Below are positions 8,691 to 16,616 of a stretch of DNA of 28,652 nucleotides, in pieces (positions within the stretch are counted from its first letter, which is position 1; every line of letters begins with the position of its first letter). A model generated the notes under the pieces. The model was not told the origin of the DNA. It did not search any database and saw nothing but the letters and a program-made list of their open reading frames with translations. The position numbers were made by a program, and so were the translations under genes. This stretch comes from an uncultured Pedobacter sp. (GTDB lineage Bacteria; Bacteroidota; Bacteroidia; Sphingobacteriales; Sphingobacteriaceae): contig CAMLDJ010000039.1 of assembly GCA_946478755.1 (NCBI GenBank), positions 1 through 28,652 on the forward strand, written 5' to 3'.

Positions 8691-9137
8691 ATGAAAACGT
8701 CAGTCAGAGAAAATATTCCACCCAAGGATGTCAAAAGTTCTTTTAAGGTCACAAAGATCCTTATTGTGGACGACGATAGCGCTTTAATTGAAGTGCTTGA
8801 AGAACTGTTTAACGAGGTTGGATATAGCGTAAAGGCAGTAAACAGGGTAGAAAATATATTTCCGATCATGGCGGATTTTCAACCTGATCTGGTATTGCTG
8901 GACTATCTTCTTCCCTTGGTAAACGGAGGGGAGCTTTGCAGTCAGATCAAACGAAACGAGGCTACGTGTATGATCCCTGTGATCATATTTTCGGCCTATC
9001 CAAAGGTACTTCTATCGCTCGGCGATTATGGCTGTGATGCCTTTATTGCCAAACCATTTGATTTAGATAGTCTGCTTTTTCATATTGAAAGATGTCTTGA
9101 AAATCCGCAGTCCTGCTACGAAAATAAACCTTTATAG
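8691..9137 (+). CDS. Single-domain response regulator (CheY-like receiver)
   Basis: The 148-residue form from the ATG at 8691 contains only a receiver domain. It has acidic residues D27-D29 in ILIVDDDSAL, the phospho-acceptor D71 in LVLLDYLLP, S101 in IIFSAYP and K121 in FIAKPFDLDSLL. No DNA-binding or enzymatic output domain follows, so it would act through protein contacts or in a phosphorelay. The frame extends upstream to 8583, but those 36 extra residues look like spacer and an A+T-rich TAAATTTA box at 8671-8678 precedes the chosen ATG. The convergent histidine kinase ends 36 bases away and is an obvious candidate partner, though the two genes are not in one operon. Confidence 0.85.
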   Translation: MKTSVRENIPPKDVKSSFKVTKILIVDDDSALIEVLEELFNEVGYSVKAVNRVENIFPIMADFQPDLVLLDYLLPLVNGGELCSQIKRNEATCMIPVIIFSAYPKVLLSLGDYGCDAFIAKPFDLDSLLFHIERCLENPQSCYENKPL

Positions 9138-9173
9138 TTTATGCATACAGGGCCTGGAGGAAGAATAACCTGA

Positions 9174-10262
9174 CTAGCTCATGGCGTGTTTCGGCAGCTC
9201 AACGTAAAATGCAGTGCCCTTTCCTTCTTCACTTTCACACCATATTTTTCCGCCGTGCCAATAGATGATTGTTTTTACGATAGATAGCCCCAGACCCAAG
9301 GTCGGTTCACCATTCAGCCCCGGGCGCCTGGCAGTGGTAAATTTGTCAAATATTTTCGTCAGATGCTCTTTGGGAATGCCTATGCCGTCGTCCGAAAATA
9401 TGAAACGAAGGTAGCCCTGTTCCTCTGAAATCGTAATAGATATCGATCCTCCAGATCTGGTGAATTTCATTGAGTTGCTGATCAGATTGTTAACCACTTG
9501 CATAAATTTGGAAAGGTCCATTTCAATGAAGATCTTTTCTGCTGAAGAGGTTAAGCTGAATGAACGTTGCGCTAAATCGGCAGATCGGCGGCATTCTTCC
9601 AGATACTCAGTGAGTTTTTTAACGATGTCTACTCTTTTTTTGACCAGGACAACTTCAGTAGTTTCCAGAACTTCTCGTGTAATCAGGTTATTAATCAGCT
9701 CAATAGACGCCTGTATGATGGTTTTGATGTATTGAATTTTCTTTATAACAGCAGAGTCAGATACCTCGCTGTCCAATAGGCCAATCACCGATTTTGCCAT
9801 ATTCAGCGGGCCGCGGAGGTCATGGCCAAGCATGTGTAATATAGAATTCTTTTTATTGGCATATTTATTCATGGACTCAGTATTGGCCACTTCGTCGCTT
9901 ATATCAATCACGCTACCCAATATAACTTCTGATGAGTTGTGTCTGCCTAATAACGGGATTACCTGTATCCAGCGCTCGGCTGTCGAATTCATTAGTCTGA
10001 ATTTTAAACTACCTTGAAATTTGGCAACTTTTGTTTTAGATAAAGCATGCTTCAGCATAGACATGTCATCAGGGTGAATATGATTGATCAGAGCGGAAAG
10101 GGTTGATTGCTGCTGATCAGGCTTTATAGCCCATTCTAAAGTGGAATGAATGAAAAGGAACTCTTTTATGCTGAGATCATAAACAAAGTGTATGTTGTTT
10201 CCAAATGGAAATCCTTTTTGTTTTTCTAAATTGATTATCATGATGTAGCGTTTTTTCAGCAC
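9174..10262 (-). CDS. Soluble PAS-domain sensor histidine kinase
   Basis: The 362-residue protein has no convincing membrane segment. Residues about 20-125 form a PAS fold of the PAS_3/PAC type (INHIHPDDM near 59-67, then ILGSVIDISDE). A HisKA domain follows with H147 in HMLGHDLRGPL. The HATPase domain has the N box VVNNLISNSMKF (256-267), the G1 box DDGIGIP (291-297), the F box IFDKF and the G2 box GLGLGLS. All catalytic boxes are intact, so it should autophosphorylate and pass phosphate to a receiver. The absence of a periplasmic sensor implies a cytoplasmic cue; HisKA-PAS proteins of this layout are common in Bacteroidota. An internal ATG at 10241 is an alternative start. Confidence 0.9.
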   Translation of the reverse strand: MLKKRYIMIINLEKQKGFPFGNNIHFVYDLSIKEFLFIHSTLEWAIKPDQQQSTLSALINHIHPDDMSMLKHALSKTKVAKFQGSLKFRLMNSTAERWIQVIPLLGRHNSSEVILGSVIDISDEVANTESMNKYANKKNSILHMLGHDLRGPLNMAKSVIGLLDSEVSDSAVIKKIQYIKTIIQASIELINNLITREVLETTEVVLVKKRVDIVKKLTEYLEECRRSADLAQRSFSLTSSAEKIFIEMDLSKFMQVVNNLISNSMKFTRSGGSISITISEEQGYLRFIFSDDGIGIPKEHLTKIFDKFTTARRPGLNGEPTLGLGLSIVKTIIYWHGGKIWCESEEGKGTAFYVELPKHAMS

Positions 10263-10737
10263 GGCTTTTTCCTTTGATCATTTATGGTATTCTGTTCATC
10301 CAGCTGAACTCCAAGCCTAAACAATCATTTTAGCAGAAAGTTCTTAATTTCGACGTTAGGGGCATAAATTTCCTATGGATGCGAGTAAACAATTTCTTCT
10401 GTAAGCTGTTGCTATGAGCAGTGAAAAACAGGCAGCCTGACCTTCTATTGACGGACATAATATTGCCGAATGGCAACGGGCTTGATTACTGCAGGGAGTT
10501 AAAGTTAAGCGATGAGGTTGGGGAGGTCATCCGGTGTTTGTGATGTCCGCCATGATCAGTAAACCCTTCAAGTTGAATTTTATGGTTGACACCATCAATT
10601 GTTACCTCCAAGCGGACTAATAGATACCTATAGTTTACTGGCTAAGATTTACCAATCAGCAATCCATACTGCCTCAAGTTCGAAGGGGTTAATCCGCCGG
10701 AATACAGGATACAGCCATGCCTTGGTTGAGGTTCGGG
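10263..10737. other. Intergenic stretch between histidine kinase and lipoprotein genes
   Basis: I find no convincing gene here. On the - strand a frame without an ATG near its start is open from about 10641 to 10486 and reads like a short His-rich peptide, possibly a decayed gene end. A + strand frame from a TTG at 10599 looks like chance. No perfect -7 box was found for the histidine kinase, which starts at the left edge. There is no clear terminator for the lipoprotein gene, which ends at the right edge. Confidence 0.45.
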
Positions 10738-10971
10738 TCACATTTTTTTTCCAGATTCCCTTACCGCTTTTTGTTCCGCCTGATTAGTAGTGTCAGTTCC
10801 TGTACCGTTATCACCAGACCTGCCGCTTACATTGGTGGTGGTATCGGTACCTACAGTATCTGAACCTGTTATTGTAGTGGTGTCCATTTGCTCTTCGGAT
10901 CGTTGTTCTGGTGAAGCGCAAGCCATAAATAATGTTGTACCCAGGGCGATGATTAAAGTGTTTGCTTTCAT
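10738..10971 (-). CDS. Small Thr/Asp-rich putative lipoprotein
   Basis: The 77-residue product starts with Met-Lys and a hydrophobic stretch ending LGTTLFMACAS, with Cys18 in a loose lipobox (Phe-Met-Ala-Cys, so the usual Leu at -3 is missing). After the cysteine the chain is hydrophilic and low-complexity, with repeated Asp-Thr-Thr and Gly-Thr-Asp-Thr units at about 30-62, then a charged tail. It would be lipid-anchored in the periplasm or outer membrane. I chose the ATG at 10971 because only this start gives a proper signal peptide; the frame extends to 11004 with a poor leader. Function is unknown. It is divergent from, and shares DTT repeats with, the secreted peptide gene at 11231. Confidence 0.6.
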   Translation of the reverse strand: MKANTLIIALGTTLFMACASPEQRSEEQMDTTTITGSDTVGTDTTTNVSGRSGDNGTGTDTTNQAEQKAVRESGKKM

Positions 10972-11230
10972 GATAATTAATTTGTCTTTTATTGAGGTGA
11001 CCAATCTTTTACTTATTACTGTTGCAAACAGCTAAGGAGACTCGTTGTTTCAACTAATTTTACGCTTAAACATTGCATAGAGCTACCCTGATCAATGCTT
11101 GTTTCCTGGATAATAGGGTAAAAATACCTGATTTAAGGTGTTTATACTGATTTTACACGTCTGGGCAAACATCTGCTAGAATTCCATGTTATCAACCTGA
11201 ATTTATCGTTTACACCTAAAAAAACAACTT

Positions 11231-11437
11231 ATGAAAAAGCTATTAATTACATTAATGCTGACCGCTTTTTGCTGGACGGCATTTGCATCAAATGTGCAGG
11301 CGCAAGACACAACACGCAGACAGCAGGATACCACCAAAAAGCATGGTCAAAAATCTAAAAATAAAAAACAGCATAAGCGCGATACCACCAACCGTAAACC
11401 TGGTGATACTACTTCCAGGACAACAAAACCAATGTAA
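11231..11437 (+). CDS. Small basic secreted peptide with DTT repeats
   Basis: This 68-residue protein begins MKKLLITLMLTAFCWTAFAS, a clear signal peptide with a likely cleavage after VQA (residue 24). The mature part of about 44 residues is almost entirely Lys, Arg, Gln, Thr and Asp. It carries four Asp-Thr-Thr units at 26-28, 33-35, 51-53 and 59-61, separated by basic stretches. Such short, disordered, exported proteins are frequent in Sphingobacteriaceae and have no assigned function. The acidic-protein gene starts 25 bases downstream on the same strand, so the two may be co-transcribed. The signal peptide makes this real coding sequence rather than a chance frame. Confidence 0.7.
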   Translation: MKKLLITLMLTAFCWTAFASNVQAQDTTRRQQDTTKKHGQKSKNKKQHKRDTTNRKPGDTTSRTTKPM

Positions 11438-11462
11438 TCTTTATATTGCTTAAACTAAAACG

Positions 11463-11798
11463 ATGCAAAGTCAAGAGCAAAATCAACAGCCAGATGGCCT
11501 GGAACAAACCGAACAGGGGCAAGGGTCATCCGGATTGGAAAATTCACAAGCATCTGCAGAAGATATTGATGACAATCAAAATGACCTCGCGGGAAATGCT
11601 TCGGGTAACACACCCGATCAACCCGCAGGAAACATTCCGTCAGGAATTGGAGGAACTGATATTTCAGGTGAAGATTCGGCTGACCAGAATGATTCATTAC
11701 CTTCAGACGGACCGGTAAGTCAGGATAAAGGTGGCAATAGAGCCGATCTGACCAATATTGAAACTGATGACGATGATGAATTTGAAATAAAGGATTAA
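11463..11798 (+). CDS. Highly acidic, disordered low-complexity protein
   Basis: The 111-residue protein is rich in Asp, Glu, Asn, Gln, Gly and Ser, ends in TDDDDEFEIKD, and has about ten times more acidic than basic residues. It has no Cys, Trp, Tyr or His and no signal peptide or membrane segment, so it should be cytoplasmic and unstructured. It sits 25 bases after the basic secreted peptide gene and is followed within about 35 bases by a strong terminator, which supports it as the end of a transcript. An overlapping frame in another phase (about 11446-11718) is rejected because it opens with TTG and has no recognisable character. Function unknown. Confidence 0.6.
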   Translation: MQSQEQNQQPDGLEQTEQGQGSSGLENSQASAEDIDDNQNDLAGNASGNTPDQPAGNIPSGIGGTDISGEDSADQNDSLPSDGPVSQDKGGNRADLTNIETDDDDEFEIKD

Positions 11799-11831
11799 CA
11801 AGTCATTTAGATAAACAGCAGTAGTAAAAAC

Positions 11832-11851
11832 AAAGCCCCGGAAGGGGCTTT
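11832..11851 (+). terminator. Hairpin terminator after the acidic-protein gene
   Basis: A perfect 8-bp stem AAAGCCCC/GGGGCTTT encloses the stable tetraloop GGAA. The A's before and T's after the GC core allow it to work in both directions, although the downstream T run is short (TTTCCTCATTTC). It lies 34 bases past the stop of the acidic-protein gene. Confidence 0.8.
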
Positions 11852-12286
11852 CCTCATTTCTTATAACCCGTCCACATGATTTCTATTAATAAGACTCGGA
11901 CGTATTTAGCAGCTTATTTGTCTTGCTCAAGCTCCTGATATCGAACCCTTGTATAGCTTAGCGTTTATATTATCCAGATCACAGCTGGTTCGATATAACC
12001 AAAAGTTATGAGTGGAGATATATGGAAAAACTATCGTTTATGTTATTTTTATGAACCTTATAATCAGATGTTTGTATTGCTAATATAAAGTCTTAGGATA
12101 GTAATTATTTAGTTCTTTTTCTCCTGCTGGAATACCTTCCTCAGCTCACACAAGCCGTCGTTTATTCAGATGAAGAACGATGACAACAGGTAAAGAGTAC
12201 AGGGGCACGCCATGGACCTATTTCATGGACTCCAATTTTTTTAAACAATATAATGCCAGGGCTGTTCTTTTTTTAAACACATAGCT
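11852..12286. other. Intergenic stretch before the ytxH-like gene
   Basis: No supported gene is present. A 26-codon frame at 12008-12088 starts with ATG but has no recognisable product. The part near 12211-12227 repeats CATGGAC and contains CCATG/CATGG, a weak 5-bp inverted repeat. I see no perfect TAnnTTTG box for the downstream gene. Confidence 0.4.
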
Positions 12287-12661
12287 ATGAACTACAAAAA
12301 ACTAATGGAAAAAACTTTTGATCAAAGATCTGATTACCGTCCACAGATGGTTTTTGCACTGATCGCCGGATTAGCTGCGGGAGCGGTAGTGGCAGTATTA
12401 TTTGCTACGAAAAGTGGGAAGACTGTGCGTAGGCAGATAACTGATAAAATTACGGGACTTGGACAGGATGCCAAAGACATTTACGCATCGATGATCTGCA
12501 AAACAAACGGCCGGAGCAACGACATCCTCAGCAACGGAGCAGAGCAGAACCAGGTGAACCACCATGTTCATCAAGCTGCGACTAAAAAACCTAAATCGGA
12601 TATCAAAGAACTAATCCATGATGCACATGCCGGTGCTGCTGATACAGAGCAAAGCCTTTAA
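12287..12661 (+). CDS. YtxH domain-containing protein
   Basis: The 124-residue protein has one membrane segment at about residues 20-40 (VFALIAGLAAGAVVAVLFA), directly followed by TKSGKTVRRQITDKI. This Gly/Ala-rich helix plus Ser-Gly-Lys-x-x-Arg signature is the YtxH family mark. Family members are single-pass membrane proteins often linked to general stress in Bacillus; the molecular role is unknown. The C-terminal half here is polar with several His residues and no recognised domain. It stands alone, with about 200 bases to the next gene. It is the fourth small gene of a cluster of envelope- or stress-type proteins. Confidence 0.8.
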   Translation: MNYKKLMEKTFDQRSDYRPQMVFALIAGLAAGAVVAVLFATKSGKTVRRQITDKITGLGQDAKDIYASMICKTNGRSNDILSNGAEQNQVNHHVHQAATKKPKSDIKELIHDAHAGAADTEQSL

Positions 12662-12807
12662 CATAATGGGTAGAAAGCCCAGATGAGTTATAACGGTTAG
12701 GCATTTTATTAAGGGGATTGATGATAATATATCACATAAAATAGGCAACAATTTGCAGAGTTTTCAGTATAATGCTTACCATATTTGTATCCGTCTCATT
12801 TTCGAAC

Positions 12808-12833
12808 CGACAGTAAAAACAGAGGGTCTGTCG
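12808..12833 (+). other. Inverted repeat upstream of the isomerase-like gene
   Basis: CGACAG at 12808-12813 and CTGTCG at 12828-12833 form a 6-bp stem around a 14-base loop, about 40 bases before the start of the fucose-isomerase-like gene. It could be an operator or a leader hairpin. There is no T run, so it is not a terminator. Evidence is only the symmetry and position. Confidence 0.3.
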
Positions 12834-12874
12834 AATTGACGATAGATAAACCAAGTATGATATAAACCTTTAAG

Positions 12875-14509
12875 ATGACAGCATATACTGAAAAACTAGT
12901 CTACCTTGCAAGTAGTGGAGATTTGCGACTGTCTGCCAATCAGAGTTGCTGGGCGGCCCAGGCAGAAATGGAACAGCTATTAACCAAAGCAATTGAAGCA
13001 CAGGGCTGGACTGTACAAAGACCCCATCCTTACGATAACGAAAAAAAACACGGATTTATAGATTCCCAGCGAATGGGTATCGAAGTGTTTAAGTCTATCG
13101 ACCCCAATGCACCTTTGATTATTGCCGAAAGTGTGTGGCAATATACACACCACGTCCTTGCCGGATTAACTACACATAAAGGACCTATTTTAACTATAGC
13201 CAACTGGAGTGGGCAATGGCCGGGACTGGTCGGAATGCTGAATCTCAATGGCTCGCTGACTAAAGCAGGAGTAAATTACAGCAGTTTATGGAGCGAAGAT
13301 TTTAGTGATGACTTCTTCAAAAATGGACTAGCGGAATGGTTTGCGGCCAAAACGGTTACACAGGATAAAAGCCATGTGAAAAGTTTTAATGCGGTTAGCC
13401 TGCCCCAGGCAGACGAAGAAAGGGGGAGAGCCTTTGGTCGCAGCTTGCGTGAAAACAAAGCCATTATGGGTGTATTCGATGAAGGCTGCATGGGTATGTT
13501 TAATGCCATTGTACCCGACGATCTGTTACATAAAACTGGCATATTTAAGGAACGTCTAAGCCAATCGGCTTTGTATGCTAAAATGAAAACGGTAAAAGAC
13601 CAAGAAGCAGAAGAAGTTCTTAATTGGTTATTGGAAAAAGGGATGACCTTTAACTGGGGTACTGATGGTTTAACGGAACTCACCCGCGAACAGACGCTGG
13701 AACAATGTAAAATGTACATCGCTGCACTGCGTATTGCAGATGAGTTCGGATGCGATACGATAGGTATCCAGTATCAACAAGGCCTAAAGGATCTGACCGC
13801 TGCGAGCGATCTGGTGGAGGGCTTGTTAAATAATCAGGAGCGGCCACCTGTATTTTCCGAATCAGGCAAGGAATTATATGCGAATGAAGCATTACCGCAT
13901 TTTAACGAAGTTGACGAATGTGCCGGAATTGATGCACTCGTAACTTACCACCTTTGGAAAGCCCTTGGAATGCCTGGAGAAACGACACTTCATGACATCC
14001 GCTGGGGCGAACATTTTAAAGGCGATGGTATTGACGACTTTGTTTGGCTATTCCTTATTTCAGGGGCTGCGCCGCCTGCCCATTTTATTAACGGCTATAA
14101 AGGCGCAAGTAGCGATCGACAGCCCGCTATGTATTTCCGACTGGGCGGCGGGAGCCTAAAGGGCATCAGTAAGCCAGGGGATCTGGTTTGGAGTAGGGTT
14201 TATGTCATGGATAATGCCTTGCACTGTGATTTAGGAGTTGGAGAAGCGGTATTACTACCCGAAGAAGAGACGGAAAGACGCTGGAAGGGTACCACTCCTC
14301 AGTGGCCGATTATGCATGCGACACTCAGTGGGGTTAGTCGCGATCAGATGATGGCGAGACATCAGGCCAACCATATCCAGGTGGTCTATACCATTGATAA
14401 AGCATCAGCTCATAAAGCTTGTCGAATCAAGGCTGCAGCATTACAAGAAATGGGTATCCATGTTCATTTTTGCGGGAATGTAGACCATGAAGGCAAGCAG
14501 TATAATTAA
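12875..14509 (+). CDS. L-fucose/arabinose isomerase-like protein
   Basis: The 544-residue protein is close to the size of sugar ketol-isomerases such as FucI (about 590). The central part has IADEFGCDTIGIQYQQGLKDL (about 288-308) and FNEVDECAGIDALVTYHLWKALG, the acidic metal-site region expected in the FucI/AraA fold. The C-terminal part has ARHQANHIQVVYT, resembling the His-rich segment of fucose isomerase C-terminal domains. The N-terminal Rossmann-like half contains an IIAESVWQYTHH stretch. I infer aldose-ketose isomerisation in the cytoplasm, but the substrate is open and some family members may not be isomerases. The DUF3748 gene starts 6 bases downstream, so the two form an operon. No kinase or aldolase gene for a fucose pathway is nearby. 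Confidence 0.7.
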   Translation: MTAYTEKLVYLASSGDLRLSANQSCWAAQAEMEQLLTKAIEAQGWTVQRPHPYDNEKKHGFIDSQRMGIEVFKSIDPNAPLIIAESVWQYTHHVLAGLTTHKGPILTIANWSGQWPGLVGMLNLNGSLTKAGVNYSSLWSEDFSDDFFKNGLAEWFAAKTVTQDKSHVKSFNAVSLPQADEERGRAFGRSLRENKAIMGVFDEGCMGMFNAIVPDDLLHKTGIFKERLSQSALYAKMKTVKDQEAEEVLNWLLEKGMTFNWGTDGLTELTREQTLEQCKMYIAALRIADEFGCDTIGIQYQQGLKDLTAASDLVEGLLNNQERPPVFSESGKELYANEALPHFNEVDECAGIDALVTYHLWKALGMPGETTLHDIRWGEHFKGDGIDDFVWLFLISGAAPPAHFINGYKGASSDRQPAMYFRLGGGSLKGISKPGDLVWSRVYVMDNALHCDLGVGEAVLLPEEETERRWKGTTPQWPIMHATLSGVSRDQMMARHQANHIQVVYTIDKASAHKACRIKAAALQEMGIHVHFCGNVDHEGKQYN

Positions 14510-14515
14510 GAGCGA

Positions 14516-15826
14516 GTGAAAGAGAAACAGTTGACATTTGGTGCGAAGGGCCATTTTTTGAATAATCTGCAATGTTTTTCTGCGGATGGGAAATGGCTCG
14601 TTTATGATACCCGGAATGACGATGCGCATATCGCCAGAACAGGGGGTATAGAGATGGTAAATACCGAGACAGGAGCAATAAAGATCCTGTTTCGGACCCA
14701 AAATCAAACTGAGTTTGGACCGGGAGTAGGGGCAGCTGCCTTTTCTCCGGTGACAGACAGGGTCATCTTTATCCAAGGAATAAGAAATGCTAGCAACGCG
14801 AATCCTTATAGCTTTACCCGCAGAACTGGTATTGCTGTAGATACTGATCAACCGGGACAAGCCATTTTTATGGATGCCCGTGACATTATTGAACCGTTTA
14901 CCGCCGGGGCATTACGCGGCGGTACACATGCGCATTCCTGGAGTGGCGATGGTCAATGGTTAAGCTTTACTTATAACGACTATGTTGTTGAGCAGTTAAA
15001 TAAGACAGACCCAAAAATACAGGATCTAAGAACCGTTGGCATCATGTTTCCGGCTAAAGTAAGGGTGGCCGCGGATGGGGACGAGGAGAACAACGGTGGT
15101 GAAATGTTCGCGATTATCATTACTGAGGTAACTGAAAATCCAGCGGCTGGCAGTGATGAAATAAATAAAGCTTTTGATGAATGCTGGATAGGGACAAATG
15201 GTTACCTCAATGCTGATAATACCCGGGTCAAGAAAGCAATTGCTTTTCAGGGAAATGTAAAAGATAAGGATGGAAAAAGCAAAACAGAGATATTTGTGGT
15301 GGATTTGCGGGAAGACCTGATCTCTGCCTTGCCTGCTCAGCCATTTAGAACAACTAAAGACGGCCGAATAGCTGTTCCGCCAGGAATAAAACAACGGCGG
15401 ATTACATTTACCACTGAGGGCGTACAAGGGCCGCGTCATTGGCTGAGGTCTAATCCTGATGGGACGGCGATTGCCTTTCTTTCAAAAGATCAGTGGGGAT
15501 TTATCAATATTTTTTCCATTTCTCCTAATGGCGGCGAAGCGAGGCAGTTAACCTTTCATGAATTTGACATTCAAAGCGGCCTGAATTATAGTCCTGACGG
15601 GAAGCATATTGCCTACATAGCACAAAATGGAATTTACCTTACAGCATGTGCTACAGGAAAATATCGAAAATTAACCGATTCATTAACAGATCCGGGAAAG
15701 CTAACTGGAAGTATAAGCTGGTCGCCCGATGGAAAACAGCTGGCTTATAACCGATATGTGAAACAGGAAGATGGTGATTATCTACAGGTGTTTCTGATGC
15801 AGATTGATGACCCGCTTAATACATGA
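14516..15826 (+). CDS. DUF3748 (YidR-like) beta-propeller protein
   Basis: This 436-residue protein uses a GTG start. It shows repeated WD40/TolB-type blades: CFSADGKWLVYDTR (about 20-33), HSWSGDGQWLSFTYND (about 142-157), LRSNPDGTAIAFLSK, LNYSPDGKHIAYIAQ and ISWSPDGKQLAYNRY. The opening KEQLTFGAKGHFLNNLQ and the conserved middle (GGTHAHSWSGDG) fit DUF3748, the family of E. coli YidR. No signal peptide is visible, so it is probably cytoplasmic. Function is unknown; oligogalacturonide lyase-like propellers look similar. The 6-base gap to the isomerase-like gene implies they work together, perhaps on the same sugar. Its last 11 bases overlap the convergent transpeptidase gene. Confidence 0.8.
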   Translation: MKEKQLTFGAKGHFLNNLQCFSADGKWLVYDTRNDDAHIARTGGIEMVNTETGAIKILFRTQNQTEFGPGVGAAAFSPVTDRVIFIQGIRNASNANPYSFTRRTGIAVDTDQPGQAIFMDARDIIEPFTAGALRGGTHAHSWSGDGQWLSFTYNDYVVEQLNKTDPKIQDLRTVGIMFPAKVRVAADGDEENNGGEMFAIIITEVTENPAAGSDEINKAFDECWIGTNGYLNADNTRVKKAIAFQGNVKDKDGKSKTEIFVVDLREDLISALPAQPFRTTKDGRIAVPPGIKQRRITFTTEGVQGPRHWLRSNPDGTAIAFLSKDQWGFINIFSISPNGGEARQLTFHEFDIQSGLNYSPDGKHIAYIAQNGIYLTACATGKYRKLTDSLTDPGKLTGSISWSPDGKQLAYNRYVKQEDGDYLQVFLMQIDDPLNT

Positions 15827-16616
15827 AATCAGCGTTGCTGGCGAGCGTTTGCCAGCTATAATCCAGATATTGAGAGGTGTAATTAGCTGTGGTTGCATTG
15901 ATAAACAATACCGTTCTGCCTTCCATGGTGTGAACGACAGTATTGGCCAGCTCCTGGGGTACAGCAGGACATCCCTGACTACGGCCCAGGCGGCCTAACA
16001 AATCAATGGTATGCTGACTAACGTACTCGGCCCCATGAACCACAATTGCCCGTTCACGTGCATTAGAATTGAAACCTTCATCCATGCCATCAAGTCTTAA
16101 TGACAGCCCGTGTTTTCCACGATAGGCTTCACCGGTAACATAAAAACCAATACTACTTTTTTGAGATTCGATCGTATTAGAAAAATTAGTGGCCTGGTCG
16201 CCACCGCTATAAGTTCCATGTGCCACCCAGGTATTTAAAAGTAGCTTCTCCTGATCAAGATCTACAATCCAGAACCGTTTCTTTTTGCTACTCAGATCAA
16301 AATCGGCAATACTTAAAATCGACTTGTCTTCCGAAATCTTGCCTGTGTTTCTCAGATTGTAAAACCCTATAGCGGCTTTTTTGAATACAGATACCGATAA
16401 TCCGGCTTGCTCAAGATGAGCAAGGTCATATATCTGTTGGATTTGCTCGTTAATTGTGAGATTGTTAATTGCGAGATTGTTGGCGTTAAACGCCTGGTTT
16501 TTAACTGAATCTATTTTCACTGGTGTCCAACTGATCATAGTCAGTGCAATCGTAATCATAACTACCCCCGCTACTCCTAAAACACCCTTTCTCATTCCCA
16601 AAACACATTTCCTCAT
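15816..16616 (-). CDS. Murein L,D-transpeptidase catalytic domain family protein
   Basis: The 266-residue protein has an N-terminal hydrophobic segment (about 12-30) as signal or anchor, an Asn-rich linker (about 40-58) and then a YkuD-like domain. Catalytic candidates are His194 in IVVHGAEYVS and Cys216 in GRSQGCPAVP, the Ser-x-Gly-Cys-Pro motif of L,D-transpeptidases. This layout fits the PF13645 subfamily of secreted proteins that modify peptidoglycan cross-links. Two in-frame ATGs 21 bases apart (16616 and 16595) lie in a duplicated MRKxVLG unit, so the exact start is uncertain. A perfect -7 box lies upstream on the - strand. It is convergent with the DUF3748 gene and overlaps it by 11 bases. 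Confidence 0.85.
   Translation of the reverse strand: MRKCVLGMRKGVLGVAGVVMITIALTMISWTPVKIDSVKNQAFNANNLAINNLTINEQIQQIYDLAHLEQAGLSVSVFKKAAIGFYNLRNTGKISEDKSILSIADFDLSSKKKRFWIVDLDQEKLLLNTWVAHGTYSGGDQATNFSNTIESQKSSIGFYVTGEAYRGKHGLSLRLDGMDEGFNSNARERAIVVHGAEYVSQHTIDLLGRLGRSQGCPAVPQELANTVVHTMEGRTVLFINATTANYTSQYLDYSWQTLASNADFMY
16449..16478 (+). repeat. Tandem 15-bp repeat inside the transpeptidase linker
   Basis: Two adjacent copies of GTTAATTGyGAGATT differ at one base. On the - strand they encode the near-repeat NNLAI-NNLTI in the linker between the membrane segment and the catalytic domain. A unit of five codons would allow copy-number change without a frameshift. Confidence 0.75.
16575..16616 (-). 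repeat. Duplicated 21-bp start region of the transpeptidase gene
   Basis: The first two groups of seven codons are near copies (MRKCVLG then MRKGVLG), each beginning with ATG. This looks like a short tandem duplication that created a second possible start codon. Confidence 0.65.

Noticed and set aside
10599..10787. A 62-codon + strand frame from a TTG
   Set aside because: No signal, domain or motif is visible, and it overlaps the end of the lipoprotein gene on the other strand.
11446..11718. Overlapping frame in the acidic-protein region
   Set aside because: It opens with TTG, has no recognisable product, and the overlapping acidic frame has a clean ATG and a terminator after it.
12008..12088. 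A 26-codon frame in the gap before the ytxH-like gene
   Set aside because: The product has no export signal, domain or promoter to support it; it is probably chance.
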